From Anaerolineae bacterium (GTDB lineage Bacteria > Chloroflexota > Anaerolineae > Aggregatilineales > Phototrophicaceae), in contig JAJDUC010000076.1 of NCBI GenBank assembly GCA_022826865.1, forward strand, positions 1 through 40,120: a stretch of DNA of 40,120 nt, read 5' to 3'. Numbering within the stretch: position 1 is the first letter of the stretch; each line of letters starts with the position of its first letter. Made by a program: the position numbers and the translations under genes. Shown piece after piece: positions 25,284-34,664 of this stretch. The notes beneath the pieces were generated by a model that was not told the origin of the DNA, made no database searches, and saw only the letters and a list, made by a program, of their open reading frames with translations.

Positions 25284-26258
25284 ATGACCGTCGCCATCAT
25301 CTCGTCTCTTTATCGTTGCGAGCAGCATCTGCCGACCTATACGGCGGCGCTCTTTGGTTTCGCCAAGCGCTGCAGCGAAAGCGGCATCGCCTTGCATTTC
25401 TTGCCCATCGTGAATGAGGCGACGCGCGCTGAACGGGAAGGGATCAACCGGCTGGCGGGCGAAATCAACTCAAACTATTATGGACAGATGACAACCCGCT
25501 ACGTACAGCGCGAAAGCCTGTACGCCTCATGGAATCGCGCCTTGGCCCTGGCGGACGCGCCCTATTTCGCGCCTTGGAATGCCGATGACATCCGCAGGGC
25601 TGACGCATTTATCGCCGGCTACCGCGCCTTGCAACGCGGCGCCGATCTGGTCGATTTTCCCTTCACCGCTGTCACGCGGGAACGGCGTCTCGGGCTCTTG
25701 CCGCGTGAAAAGCGCACACTTGCGCCCTGCCTGTTCGAGCGCGAGCGCTTCAGCCGCGGCAACGGTCTCGGCCCCTTCTTCATGGCCAGCGCCGCGCTCT
25801 ACCGTCGCCTCGGTCCCTTCGATCCTAACTTCCAAATCGCCGGCGATACCGATTGGGCCAGCCGCGCCATTCCCTGGGTTAAGTTTCACCGCGGGGAAGT
25901 AAGCGGAGGCGATTTCCTCATGCACGGCGGCAACCTGAGCAACACCGGGAGCGACCGCGAAGATATCGAAGTCAACATCATCCACATGCGCCGCAGCAAT
26001 TGGGATCAACTGCGCCCGGCCGACCCCGGCGCAATGCGAGAGGCATGGGAAAGCTGGGGCAATCCCGGGCGACTTCAACTGCCCGGCGATGTGGCGGAAT
26101 TCCTCTGGGGACCGGGCGCCGAAAAGCGCTGGCGGCGTTACCGCCGCGAACGGGCGCAGCCCCCGGGGCTGCGGCGGCTGCGTCTGGCCCTGGCGGCGCG
26201 CGGCTTGATACAAAGCGAGGAATGGACAATGGCGCAGCGTGGGCGCGGCCGCGCATGA
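25284..26258 (+). CDS. Glycosyltransferase (family 2-like)
   Basis: This 324-aa protein begins TVAIISSLYRCEQHLPTYTA, a GT-A opening strand. NSNYYGQMTTRYVQRESLYASWNRALALA is followed by APYFAPWNADDIRR, where NADD takes the place of the DxD metal motif. A GDTDWASRA block corresponds to the acceptor-side motif of GT2 enzymes. The C-terminal 60 residues are Arg-rich. I use the ATG at 25284, where the domain begins; upstream residues look non-coding. Its stop overlaps the next start (ATGA at 26255-26258), so it is coupled to the YfhO-like membrane protein. The two may build or decorate a cell-surface glycan. Confidence 0.8.
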   Translation: MTVAIISSLYRCEQHLPTYTAALFGFAKRCSESGIALHFLPIVNEATRAEREGINRLAGEINSNYYGQMTTRYVQRESLYASWNRALALADAPYFAPWNADDIRRADAFIAGYRALQRGADLVDFPFTAVTRERRLGLLPREKRTLAPCLFERERFSRGNGLGPFFMASAALYRRLGPFDPNFQIAGDTDWASRAIPWVKFHRGEVSGGDFLMHGGNLSNTGSDREDIEVNIIHMRRSNWDQLRPADPGAMREAWESWGNPGRLQLPGDVAEFLWGPGAEKRWRRYRRERAQPPGLRRLRLALAARGLIQSEEWTMAQRGRGRA

Positions 26259-28894
26259 GCGCCCAACGCTGGAAATGGCTTCTGGCGCTCTGTTGCTTCG
26301 TTGTCCTGGCTCTGGCTTTCTTTCATCAACTGGCCTTCAGCGGCAAGATCCTGGCGCGGGGCGACACCTACAATTATTTCTATCCCTACTGGGACGCGCG
26401 CAACCAAAGTTTTCACAAGGGCGAGCTGCCGCTTTGGACGACCGATCTCTTCATGGGCGCGCCACTGCTGGCGAATCCGCAAATCGGCGTCTACTATCCG
26501 CCGAATTGGCTGACCGCGCCCTTTCGCGCGCCGACCGCCATCACAATCAGCATCCTGCTGCATGTGACGCTGGCGGGCGTCGGCGCCTGCGCCCTCTACC
26601 GGCAGGCCGTGAGTCAGAAATGGCGCCCCGCGCTGGTCGCGGGCCTGGCTTATGCCTTCGGCGGCTATATCGGCGCCCATGTGGAGCAGATCAATCAACT
26701 GCAGGGCTTGGCCTGGATGCCCTGGCTCTTCGCGCTGTTCCACCGCGCGCTTCACGCGCGGCGGCCGCTTTGGCATGCCTTGCTGCTGACGCTGGCCTGG
26801 GCCATGCAAGTCTTCAGTGGGCACACGCAAACGGTCTTCATCAGCGGCATTGGCCTGGGCTTGTACGGTCTGATGCGCAGCGCCAGCTTTGGCGAGCGTC
26901 AGACGCTCCCGGCGCGCGCTCTGCGCGCCCTCTCCCTGCTGGCGGGGTGTTTCGCCGCCGCCCTGCTTCTGGCATTGCCGCAACTGCTGCCCAGCCTGGA
27001 AATGATGGGCACATCCGGGCGCAGCGGCGGCTTCAGCGTACAGGAGGCGACCGCCTTTTCCCTGCCGCTCTCCATGTTGGGCCGCGCTTTTTTGCCTAGC
27101 TACGACGGCCAAATCTTCGGTGAATATATCAGCCATATCGGCATCGTCGGTCTCGGCATCGCCCTTTGGGGCTTATTCTCTTATTCAGCTTCCCGGCGCA
27201 AGAAGTGGATCTGGCTGCTTCTGGCGGCGGCGGGGCTCGCGCTTGCCATCGGCCGCTACAACCCGCTTTATCTGCTTTTGGCGGAGTTGCCAGGCTTCAA
27301 CTTTTTTCGCGTGCCGGCTCGCTTTCTGGCGCTGTTCAGCCTGGCGATGGCGCTCCTGGCCGGCATGGGAATCGAAGCGCTTGATTGCGGCGATCATCCG
27401 TCGGTCGGACGCCGTCGCGGCGCGGCCGCTGTCGCCGCGCTCATTGCCCTGCTCATCGCCCTGGCCCGCTTCATCTTGCAGCCGCATGACGTCCTCATCT
27501 TCGGCGGCGCGGCGATCAGCGATCTGGGGCTGGGTCTTTGGCTCGCAGCCGGTCTCCTCCTGCTCGCGCTGCTTCTGATCCCTCATCGTTGGATTGCATC
27601 CATCGCCGTTGCGCTCCTGACGCTGGAGCTCTTTCTCGCCTCGCTGAATATGCCCTTCAACGATCTTTCTCCGCCCGAGTTCTATCTTGGGCAGCGCCTT
27701 ACAATCAGCCAATTGCTGGCTTTCCAGGCCGACGAAGTCGCAAAGGGACGCACGTTATCCATCAGCCAGATCTTTTTTGATCCCCCCGACATTACAGATC
27801 TGCGCGCGCGCTTCGACCGGCTGGGCATGGACGCCGCCGCCCAGTTTCACACGCTGGATGCCGTCAAGAAGCAGGAAACCATGATGCCAAACCTGGCGCT
27901 GACCTGGGGCATTCCGACCATTGACGGTTTCGGCGGCGGCCTCACGCCATCCCGCGCCTATGCGCAATTCAGCAAGCTGCTGCTGCCGGACGCCGCGCCG
28001 GCGGTCGACGGCCGGCTGGGCGAACACATGGCGCAGCCCGAATGCTGGGGCGCCTGCATTCCCGATCTACGCTGGCTGCTGGCCACCGATACGCGTTATC
28101 TCATCATCGATAAAGTCTATGACATCTGGCATGAAGATATCGCTTATGACACGGCGCTTGAGAAATTCTGGCGCGATGTCAAGCGCCTGGACTTGCCCGG
28201 CAATATCGGCTCTGAGATCCGCATCTTGCACCGCGCGCCCTTCGCTGAAGGCGCCGCCCTCAAACTTCCCCACGATCTGCGCTTGACCATCACCGATGCG
28301 GCCGGCCTGGCGCGCATCCTGGAGAGCGAAACGGGCATCATGGCGGTAACCGTCGTCAACAGCGCGCAGCCCCAAATCTTTCAGGAGATGCAGCCGCCTC
28401 CCTTTGAGCGCGTTCTTTCCAGCGCCATCAAGGTGTATCGGCTCCCGCCCGGGCAACGCGCCTTCCTGGCGAGCTCCGCGCGGATTCTGCCCGCCGGCGC
28501 TGATGCCGAAGCGCTGCAATTGCTAAGCGCCGGCCTTGACGTCGTCATTCAGGGCGATGGCGCGCCGAAATTGGCTGACTTGACGGAATCGGGCCAGGTC
28601 AATATTGTCGAATACAGCAGAACCGCGGCGACGCTGCAAGTGACAGCGCCTGCGCCGACCTATCTCGTCTTGGCCGACGCCTGGTACCCCGGCTGGACAG
28701 CGACCGTGAATGGAGAAGCCGCGCCCATCTACCGGGCCAATCTCATCTTCCGCGCCCTGCCCGTGCCGGCCGGCGACAGCGCCGTCTCCTTCCGATTTGA
28801 ACCGCGGATCTGGCGCGCCGCACTTTACATCGGCGTCAGTCTGTGGATTATTGCCTTGCTAAGCGGGCTGTGGATCCGCCGACGTGATCTATAG
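26255..28894 (+). CDS. YfhO-like integral membrane glycosyltransferase
   Basis: This is an 879-aa polytopic membrane protein of the YfhO type (GT-C-like fold). The first helix (WLLALCCFVVLALAFFH) is followed by an extracytoplasmic loop with GDTYNYFYPYWDA, whose acidic residue fits a GT-C active site, and LPLWTTDLFMGAPLLANPQ, the family signature. Around 10-12 hydrophobic helices fill residues up to about 530. A large outer domain follows, and a final helix (AALYIGVSLWIIALLSGLW) precedes a basic end. YfhO in Gram-positives glycosylates lipoteichoic acid from a lipid-linked sugar. The ATG overlaps the preceding glycosyltransferase gene by 4 bases. A longer frame upstream overlaps that gene and is not used. 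Confidence 0.87.
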   Translation: MSAQRWKWLLALCCFVVLALAFFHQLAFSGKILARGDTYNYFYPYWDARNQSFHKGELPLWTTDLFMGAPLLANPQIGVYYPPNWLTAPFRAPTAITISILLHVTLAGVGACALYRQAVSQKWRPALVAGLAYAFGGYIGAHVEQINQLQGLAWMPWLFALFHRALHARRPLWHALLLTLAWAMQVFSGHTQTVFISGIGLGLYGLMRSASFGERQTLPARALRALSLLAGCFAAALLLALPQLLPSLEMMGTSGRSGGFSVQEATAFSLPLSMLGRAFLPSYDGQIFGEYISHIGIVGLGIALWGLFSYSASRRKKWIWLLLAAAGLALAIGRYNPLYLLLAELPGFNFFRVPARFLALFSLAMALLAGMGIEALDCGDHPSVGRRRGAAAVAALIALLIALARFILQPHDVLIFGGAAISDLGLGLWLAAGLLLLALLLIPHRWIASIAVALLTLELFLASLNMPFNDLSPPEFYLGQRLTISQLLAFQADEVAKGRTLSISQIFFDPPDITDLRARFDRLGMDAAAQFHTLDAVKKQETMMPNLALTWGIPTIDGFGGGLTPSRAYAQFSKLLLPDAAPAVDGRLGEHMAQPECWGACIPDLRWLLATDTRYLIIDKVYDIWHEDIAYDTALEKFWRDVKRLDLPGNIGSEIRILHRAPFAEGAALKLPHDLRLTITDAAGLARILESETGIMAVTVVNSAQPQIFQEMQPPPFERVLSSAIKVYRLPPGQRAFLASSARILPAGADAEALQLLSAGLDVVIQGDGAPKLADLTESGQVNIVEYSRTAATLQVTAPAPTYLVLADAWYPGWTATVNGEAAPIYRANLIFRALPVPAGDSAVSFRFEPRIWRAALYIGVSLWIIALLSGLWIRRRDL

Positions 28895-28940
28895 CCGTCT
28901 ATCAAGGAAACAAGCTCTTAGCGATACGAGGAGACAGACA

Positions 28941-29627
28941 ATGAAACTGGGCAGCTATGTCGAAATCATGCACTACGTCGAAGATCCTGCCGCCGCCGGC
29001 GACTATTATCAGAAGTTAGGTTTGGTCTCACTCGGCGATGATCTGTATACCGATGGCCGTTACCATCTGCATCTGCTACCCGGCGTCGGCGAAAACCCGA
29101 GCTTGCGTTACTACGGCAGCGATATCGCCGCGCTTGAAGCGAGCGGCCTGGAAATCCGCGATCAGCGCCTGATCAGCCCGGCGGGAATCCACCTTCATCT
29201 CAATGCCGAAGCGCCGCCGCGGCAGCTGCCTCACGATAATGTCGCGCGCGCCCAAGACATCACGCGGTTGGGAAAGTTCGGCGAGTTATCGGCCTTCATC
29301 CCGGATCTGGAGGTCGAAGCGAGCTTTTGGGAAGCGGCTGGATATGACGCGCTCGGCAAGTATGCCCAGCCGTCTCCCTGGGGCATCTGGTGCGACCAGC
29401 TCTTTCTCATCGGCCTCCATCAAGATGATGTCGACGAGCCCTTTGCCATCTGCCACTTCAGCCCGGATATGAAAAGCGTCAACGGCCAGTTGATCGAAGA
29501 AGGATTCAACCTGCAGCCCTTTGAAAGCGGCGACCTCCCCGCCGATCTCACATACCAGAAACTGCTGACGCCATACGGACTGCTTTTCTACCTGTTCACC
29601 GGCGATATTTCCGACGCCCAACCCTAA
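28941..29627 (+). CDS. VOC-superfamily (glyoxalase/dioxygenase fold) protein
   Basis: This 228-aa protein has two vicinal-oxygen-chelate-type halves. It opens with SYVEIMHYVEDPAAAGDYYQKLGLVSLGDD, the usual beta-alpha-beta unit with the 'D...A..FY..LG' pattern. A second unit is AFIPDLEVEASFWEAAGYDALG. No full metal triad (His/Glu) is obvious. The function is therefore open, and a binding rather than catalytic role is possible. AGGAG precedes the ATG at 28941. The MBL-fold gene follows after 11 bases, probably in the same operon. Confidence 0.8.
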   Translation: MKLGSYVEIMHYVEDPAAAGDYYQKLGLVSLGDDLYTDGRYHLHLLPGVGENPSLRYYGSDIAALEASGLEIRDQRLISPAGIHLHLNAEAPPRQLPHDNVARAQDITRLGKFGELSAFIPDLEVEASFWEAAGYDALGKYAQPSPWGIWCDQLFLIGLHQDDVDEPFAICHFSPDMKSVNGQLIEEGFNLQPFESGDLPADLTYQKLLTPYGLLFYLFTGDISDAQP

Positions 29628-29638
29628 ACAGGTTTCAG

Positions 29639-30631
29639 ATGAGGGCTTTGAGCCAGGCCGGCGTCACATATATCAGCGAAGACATTGTTCAGGTGCAGAT
29701 CCCACTGCCCTATATCCTGAACATCGTCAATGTCTACCTGCTGCGCGGTCCGGAGGGCTGGACCCTGCTGGATACCGGCTTGAACAACCCGGCCGCGCGC
29801 TCACAATGGAAGAGCGCCATGAACGCACTCGGCATATCGCCGGCCGATATCGAGAAGATTGTGCTCACGCACATGCATCCCGATCACTTTGGCATGGCGG
29901 GCTGGTGGCAGCGGCAGACCGACGAGCCGATTCCGCTCTATCTTCCCGAGACCGAACGCGCGCAAGCGCAGGTCTTCTACCAACGCGCCAACAGTCCGCT
30001 CTATCATCAATGGATGCTGGACTGTGGCATGGATCAAGCGACGGTCGACGATGTCGAACAGGCCATGCTCGGCACTCGCGATCTGACACAGCCTCATCCG
30101 ATCCAGCAGTGTTATCTTGCCGCCGGCGCCCGGCTTCGCCTGGGCGAACGCGTCGTCCGCGCCATCCATGCGCCGGGCCATAGCGATGGCCAATTCATCT
30201 TCTACGACGAAGAGGAAGGCATCCTGTTCTGCGGCGACCATGTGCTCATGAAAATCACGCCGAATATCGGCAGTTGGCCCCACAGCCAAGCCGATCCGCT
30301 AGGCCGGTATCTGGAATCGCTGCGCGACTTGTCGGCGCTGCCCGTCCGCCTGGCATTGCCCGGGCACCGCTGGCTGATAAGCGACTGGAGCGGACGCATC
30401 GAAGAATTGCTTGCTCATCACGACCTGCGCCTGCGGCAAACGTTGGAGGCGATTGAAATGGGCCGCCAGACCGTATATGAAATCGCGACCCGTCTTTTTG
30501 ATCTTGATCGCCTGACGGCGCATGAATGGCGCTTCGCCATGGCGGAGGCCCTCGCCCACCTGAATTATCTCAGCGCGCGTGGCAAGATCACATGCGATGA
30601 TGCCGGCGTCATGCGCTGGCAACTGGCCTAA
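29639..30631 (+). CDS. MBL-fold metallo-hydrolase (LACTB2/hydroxyacylglutathione-hydrolase-like)
   Basis: This is a 330-aa metallo-beta-lactamase-fold hydrolase. The zinc motif is THMHPDHFG (His78, His80, Asp82, His83). APGHSDGQFIFYDEEEGILFCGDHVL supplies the later His and Asp, and LPGHRW near the C-terminal side supplies the last His. The C-terminal 80 residues form a helical, winged-helix-like domain, as in LACTB2-type members. The substrate could be a thioester, lactone or RNA. With the adjacent glyoxalase-fold gene, a detoxification role is plausible but unproven. Confidence 0.87.
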   Translation: MRALSQAGVTYISEDIVQVQIPLPYILNIVNVYLLRGPEGWTLLDTGLNNPAARSQWKSAMNALGISPADIEKIVLTHMHPDHFGMAGWWQRQTDEPIPLYLPETERAQAQVFYQRANSPLYHQWMLDCGMDQATVDDVEQAMLGTRDLTQPHPIQQCYLAAGARLRLGERVVRAIHAPGHSDGQFIFYDEEEGILFCGDHVLMKITPNIGSWPHSQADPLGRYLESLRDLSALPVRLALPGHRWLISDWSGRIEELLAHHDLRLRQTLEAIEMGRQTVYEIATRLFDLDRLTAHEWRFAMAEALAHLNYLSARGKITCDDAGVMRWQLA

Positions 30632-30689
30632 AACCGGGCGCGGGCCCAGCGGCAATAGCGGCAGCGCTGCGCCGCGCGAGCCGCAATAG

Positions 30690-32216
30690 CTAATACGGCG
30701 CCAGCACCTCGGCAAGATTGCCGACTACGCTGTCGCCGACGATGACAAAACGCGTCGAGTCCGCCGGCTCCAGCGTCCAGGTGACATTGTGTTGGGCGCC
30801 GCCCGCATAAGCATGGTGCTCCTCCGCCACGATGAAGTAGTCGCGTTCCCGATGCCCGGTCTGCGCTTCGCTGACGCGGATGCGATCAAACAGCGTCGCG
30901 CCCAGCGCCGCCGGTCCGTGTTCCCGCGCGTTCACCTGCAATTGCCGGACGGCGCCACGAGGATGCTTGCGCCGCGCCAACTCATAGCTGGCGAATGCTG
31001 CCGCGGTCCGGATGTCCGAAAGCGCCGGCAAATCCAGCGACATCTGCTTCAGGCCGTAGAGGTGCATGCCTTCGCCATCTTCCACCACGATTTCCAGCGG
31101 CGCGCGTCGATAGATGGCTTTGCCGTACAACCGAAGCCGGGATAGAAAGACATCGCGCCAGCGCCGATTGCTAAGACGAACCTGGACGGTCGTCGTGCTG
31201 GCCCGCTCCACCTCGGCCTTGAGGTCGTCCCCGCCGAGGAAATGATCGTCGCCTGGCCGCAACTTGAAATGCGCGACCAAGTCGTCAACCGAAAGCAGCC
31301 CGAAGGGTTCGCCGGCCTCATCCAGCAGGCGCAGCGTCAACAGCGTTTCGGAACGCCGCTCAAGCCGCTGCGGCACAGCCATTTCCCATAGCAAGCTGCC
31401 GGCCTCGCCGATTTCGCGCGGCGTCATGCGCAGCGAAAGCCGATTCAAGCGCTCATCGCCATAACTGTAGGCCATGGCGCTCATATCATCGCCAAAAGCA
31501 GCGGCGAGCTCTTTGTGCGTGAGTGTGTAGTGACGATTGAGAAATACAGGATGACCCGCTCGATTGATGTAGAAGCGCCCGCGTTCGCTCAGTACCACAT
31601 CTGCGATCGCCTGCCGAACAGAAGTCGTTTCGCGCCACCAATCGCCGGCATGCGCGAAACGCGTCTTGCCCGGCGCGAGTTGCCGCGGCACATTCTGACC
31701 CGGAAAGATCCGCGCCCTGTCAATCAAGTTGTAACCCGCGACATCAATAACGCAGTGGCCGCCGACTACCGGCCGGCGCAGCGTCGCTTGATCCAGAAGC
31801 TGCCCAATCACCTGATCGGCCGTCACATCAAGTTGCGGCTTCAGCCGCGCCGCGCTTTCCGCCAACCAGGTTTGGATATCCGACAGGTGAATCAGCGCCG
31901 CTTTCCTGCCCTGCTCGCCCGTATCCGGCTCAACCCTAGCCACATAGCCGACAAAATGAGTGCGCCTGACGCCGTCGCTTTCACTTTGAATGCGGACGCG
32001 TGTGCCACTGGGCAGAGGCTGGCGTTCCGGCGAAAATTCGCCGGCCCAATTGCGCACAGTGATCCGGGCCCAGCCAAAATCCGCCATGCTGTCGTAGGCG
32101 GCTGCCATGCCGAGCCGCCAGCGCATGTCAATGACATGAGCGTTAATTTCTTCGCCTTCAGTTTCAAACTTGCCATCATGGTTCCGGTCGATTCCTATGC
32201 GGTAGCGTATAGTCAT
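30690..32216 (-). CDS. Phage tail/baseplate-like protein
   Basis: This 508-aa protein opens with TIRYRIGIDRNHDGKFETEGE, whose D-x-N-x-D-G loop resembles a calcium-binding EF-hand-like loop. An N-terminal barrel (GTRVRIQ...THFVGYVARVEPDTG) follows, of the sort seen in phage baseplate hub or tail-associated proteins. The C-terminal part is strand-rich and ends in HNVTWTLEPADSTRFVI. There is no signal peptide. It lies last in the structural cluster, 9 bases after the tail-terminator-like gene, which supports a tail-tip role. The assignment rests on general pattern and position, not on a recognised domain. Confidence 0.55.
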   Translation of the reverse strand: MTIRYRIGIDRNHDGKFETEGEEINAHVIDMRWRLGMAAAYDSMADFGWARITVRNWAGEFSPERQPLPSGTRVRIQSESDGVRRTHFVGYVARVEPDTGEQGRKAALIHLSDIQTWLAESAARLKPQLDVTADQVIGQLLDQATLRRPVVGGHCVIDVAGYNLIDRARIFPGQNVPRQLAPGKTRFAHAGDWWRETTSVRQAIADVVLSERGRFYINRAGHPVFLNRHYTLTHKELAAAFGDDMSAMAYSYGDERLNRLSLRMTPREIGEAGSLLWEMAVPQRLERRSETLLTLRLLDEAGEPFGLLSVDDLVAHFKLRPGDDHFLGGDDLKAEVERASTTTVQVRLSNRRWRDVFLSRLRLYGKAIYRRAPLEIVVEDGEGMHLYGLKQMSLDLPALSDIRTAAAFASYELARRKHPRGAVRQLQVNAREHGPAALGATLFDRIRVSEAQTGHRERDYFIVAEEHHAYAGGAQHNVTWTLEPADSTRFVIVGDSVVGNLAEVLAPY

Positions 32217-32225
32217 GGGCCCGCC

Positions 32226-32687
32226 TCACCCGGTTCCAAGCAGCCAGGTATGGCGAAAGGCGCAGCCATAAAACTCGCGTTCGCCGTAGGGAAAGAGGCC
32301 CGGCTCAACACCAAGACGAGCCGGCGCCAAGAGTGTATCGCCCAGCGTGACATCCTTGGCAATCGCCGCGATGTAAGCGTCGATCAGGTCCACAAGCTGC
32401 GGCAAGTGACTGCGTATGCCCAATCCCGACTCGTCCGGCGCGCTGAGGAGCAAGTGCGTCGCCTTGTAGTAAATCGTCATCGCCCCGCCGCTGAAGGTCG
32501 CCGTCTGCAAACTGTCCGCGCGTTCGCGAAATAGCCGCTCCTTTTCCAGTTCGATTGGGCTGGCCAGCAAAGCCGGCAGCTGCGCATTGACCAGCGAATT
32601 CGGCAGTTCGTCGAGATCGTAGCTGTTCCTAACGCCGTCCACATGCATGGCGGCCAACTGGTCCAAAGCAAGACGAAATGTCGCCAT
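32226..32687 (-). CDS. Probable phage tail-terminator/minor tail protein
   Basis: This 153-aa soluble protein (MATFRLALDQLAAMHVDGV) is helix then strand, ending YGCAFRHTWLLGTG, a strand pattern common in tail-terminator and head-closure proteins. There is no catalytic motif. It sits directly ahead of the tail/baseplate-like gene in the phage-like cluster. The function is inferred mainly from position and size. Confidence 0.5.
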   Translation of the reverse strand: MATFRLALDQLAAMHVDGVRNSYDLDELPNSLVNAQLPALLASPIELEKERLFRERADSLQTATFSGGAMTIYYKATHLLLSAPDESGLGIRSHLPQLVDLIDAYIAAIAKDVTLGDTLLAPARLGVEPGLFPYGEREFYGCAFRHTWLLGTG

Positions 32688-32757
32688 TGGCTTTTCCTTT
32701 CATTCGTATTCGATTTTGAGAAACGAGAGGGATTCGCGCCGGAAACGCTAGATCATG

Positions 32758-33246
32758 CTAGGGGCGCGACAGATTGCTGCGGCGGCGCTCCATGTCTTCA
32801 TCTTCCGCCAGCATCCGCTCCAACTCAGCGGTTTCCAATTCATCGACATAAAAGTCGATAATCCGTTCCAGGTAGGCCGGCAGATCGGCATGGATATTCC
32901 GGAAGTTGTTAATGAAATCCGGGTTGCTGTTGTATAGCTGCCCCAAGCCCCGCAATCGATCCAGGCTGGGCTCATAAAAGTGGCGCAGGTTCTCTACCCA
33001 GCGGTCGAGAATCGCGGTCACTTCGTCATCGCCGGCGGATTTGCGCGCTTCCAAGGCCTCCGCCAGGTCTTGGTAGATCCGATCGCCCTCGGCCTTGATC
33101 GCCTCTTGCTGCTCTCGGCCGTAACTATTCCAGCGTCCAATCGTCTCATTGACTTCGGCCGGGCCATACTGCAAGCGGGCTTCGCGCTCGTATTGCTTCT
33201 GCTGCTCGTCGCTATGCTTTTTCAGGGCGCGCCTTTTCTTCGCCAC
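32758..33246 (-). CDS. Stand-alone TipAS antibiotic-recognition domain protein
   Basis: This 162-aa, all-helical protein matches the TipAS domain: ARLQYGPAEVNETIGRWNSY, an acidic central helix pair, NLRHFYEPSLDRLRGLGQLYNSNPDF and HADLPAYLERIIDFY. In TipA-type regulators this domain binds thiopeptides and similar drugs and is fused to a MerR-type DNA-binding domain. Here that domain is absent and a short basic helix (KKRRALKKHSDEQQKQYERE) takes its place. The start is GTG with a strong GGGAGGT site. It lies 17 bases after an MFS exporter gene, so the pair looks like a drug-binding plus efflux cassette. Drug sequestration is a reasonable inference. Confidence 0.8.
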   Translation of the reverse strand: MAKKRRALKKHSDEQQKQYEREARLQYGPAEVNETIGRWNSYGREQQEAIKAEGDRIYQDLAEALEARKSAGDDEVTAILDRWVENLRHFYEPSLDRLRGLGQLYNSNPDFINNFRNIHADLPAYLERIIDFYVDELETAELERMLAEDEDMERRRSNLSRP

Positions 33247-33263
33247 ATTTGCACCTCCCTTAT

Positions 33264-34559
33264 CTACGTCGCTTTCATGGGCCTGAGGTCGTCAGCGTTA
33301 TTGTAGCGCCGAAGCGATGGGAAGCGCCAAGCCACCCAGCCGGTCAGCAGCAGCGTCGCCAAGCCGCCGGAGAATATGGCAAAAGGCGCGCCAAAAAGCG
33401 ACGCCACCAGACCCGCTTCCAGTTCGCCCAGCTGCGGCCCGCCCATGAAGAACATCATATTAACCGAAACCATCCTGCCGCGAAGTTCGTCCGGCGTCAG
33501 CAATTGTCGGAGCGTACCGCGAATGACCATGGAGACGGTATCAGCCGCGCCGGTCAGCCCAAACATGAGGTATGACAGGACGAAGCTGGTTGATATTCCG
33601 AATAGCGCGGTGGCCGCGCCATAAACCGCTATCGCCAGCAGCAGGATAATGCCCTGCCGGTTCATTTGCGCGCGCAGCGACAGCACGATGCCGACCAGCA
33701 GCGCGCCAACGGGCTGGGCGGTCGCGAGCAGGCCGTACCCAGCCGCGCCCACACCCAGGATTTGACCGGCGACAATCGGCAGCATGGTGCGGGCAGAACT
33801 AAATACCGTGGCGAAGAAGTCCAGCAGCATCGTGCCCCAGATGATGCGCGTCCCAAACGTGAAGCGTATGCCGTCTACCAGCGCGCGCCAGCCTATCGCC
33901 CCGCCCGCCTTCATTCTGCCGCGATGCCGTATCATCCAAAGCGCGGCGATCGCCACCAGAAAGGTGGCCGTGTTGATGCCATATACCGCGCCAATATTCA
34001 CATGCGCCACCAGGAGACCGGCCACCGCCGGACCACAGATATTCGCGACTTGAAAGATCAACGTGTTCATGCTGATGGCGTTGCTGAGGTGCCGCGGTTT
34101 CACCAGATTAGCCACGATCGACTGCCGCGCCGGGCTGTCCAGGGCCGCCGCCGCCGCGCCCATCGCCGTCAGAAGATAGATCAAATGGACATCAATCTGA
34201 TCGAACAAGGTCAGAAGCGTCAGCAAGGCCGCAACCAGCGCCGCGGTCACCCGCGTCCAGATCATCAGCAAGCGGCGGTCCAGCGCATCGGCCAGCAAAC
34301 CCCCGACCAGCGCAAACAGCACAATCGGGATCACACGCACCAAACCCAACATGCCCAGGCCGAAGGCTTCCGCGCCCATTTCGATTTCCGAGCCCAGCAA
34401 CTGAACCGTGAAACTCTGCCCGCGCAGGAGCTCGAAGACATGCCAATTGATGGCGAATAGCTGCATCTGCGAACCGGTCGTCGAGACCATCTCGCCAAAC
34501 CACAAATAGCGGAAATCGCGATAACGCAAAGCGACCATTCGCCTGAGTTGGCGTGGCAT
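33264..34559 (-). CDS. MFS transporter (MFS_3/EntS-like exporter)
   Basis: This 431-aa membrane protein has about 12 transmembrane helices. It opens ALRYRDFRYLWFGEMVSTTGSQMQ, the usual start of MFS_3 drug/siderophore exporters, and GGLLADALDRRLLMIWT is motif A. LDSPARQSIVANLVKPRHLSNAISMN is the family's diagnostic helix 5 region. I use the ATG at 34559 because AAGAGGG lies upstream and the domain begins there; a longer frame to 34622 is unlikely. It pairs with the TipAS gene (17-base gap). Both sit between phage-like connector and tail genes, as an inserted cargo module. Confidence 0.86.
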   Translation of the reverse strand: MPRQLRRMVALRYRDFRYLWFGEMVSTTGSQMQLFAINWHVFELLRGQSFTVQLLGSEIEMGAEAFGLGMLGLVRVIPIVLFALVGGLLADALDRRLLMIWTRVTAALVAALLTLLTLFDQIDVHLIYLLTAMGAAAAALDSPARQSIVANLVKPRHLSNAISMNTLIFQVANICGPAVAGLLVAHVNIGAVYGINTATFLVAIAALWMIRHRGRMKAGGAIGWRALVDGIRFTFGTRIIWGTMLLDFFATVFSSARTMLPIVAGQILGVGAAGYGLLATAQPVGALLVGIVLSLRAQMNRQGIILLLAIAVYGAATALFGISTSFVLSYLMFGLTGAADTVSMVIRGTLRQLLTPDELRGRMVSVNMMFFMGGPQLGELEAGLVASLFGAPFAIFSGGLATLLLTGWVAWRFPSLRRYNNADDLRPMKAT

Positions 34560-34664
34560 GTCTGCCCTCTTGAAAAGCCCGGAAATACAAGGGGCAACCT
34601 TATCGCATTGCCCGGGCCTCAACCAGATTCAATCCAGCGCCGTCCTGCTCGCGGCCGTCGGCCT

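Noticed and set aside
24729..25397. 222-aa minus-strand frame
   Set aside because: It overlaps the isochorismatase remnant and the glycosyltransferase start, has odd composition and shows no motif.
26000..26254. 85-residue upstream extension of the YfhO-like protein
   Set aside because: It lies wholly inside the glycosyltransferase gene in another frame and is Arg/Gly/Pro-rich. The first transmembrane helix begins right after the ATG at 26255.
30632..30689. Possible left attachment site of the phage-like cluster
   Set aside because: No tRNA end, direct repeat or integrase is visible to support it.
31515..32534. 339-aa plus-strand frame opposite the phage tail genes
   Set aside because: It spans two real minus-strand genes and their gap, with no recognisable domain.
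33666..34460. 264-aa plus-strand frame rich in Arg, His and Gln
   Set aside because: It is antisense to a clear MFS transporter, and the composition is typical of a shadow frame.
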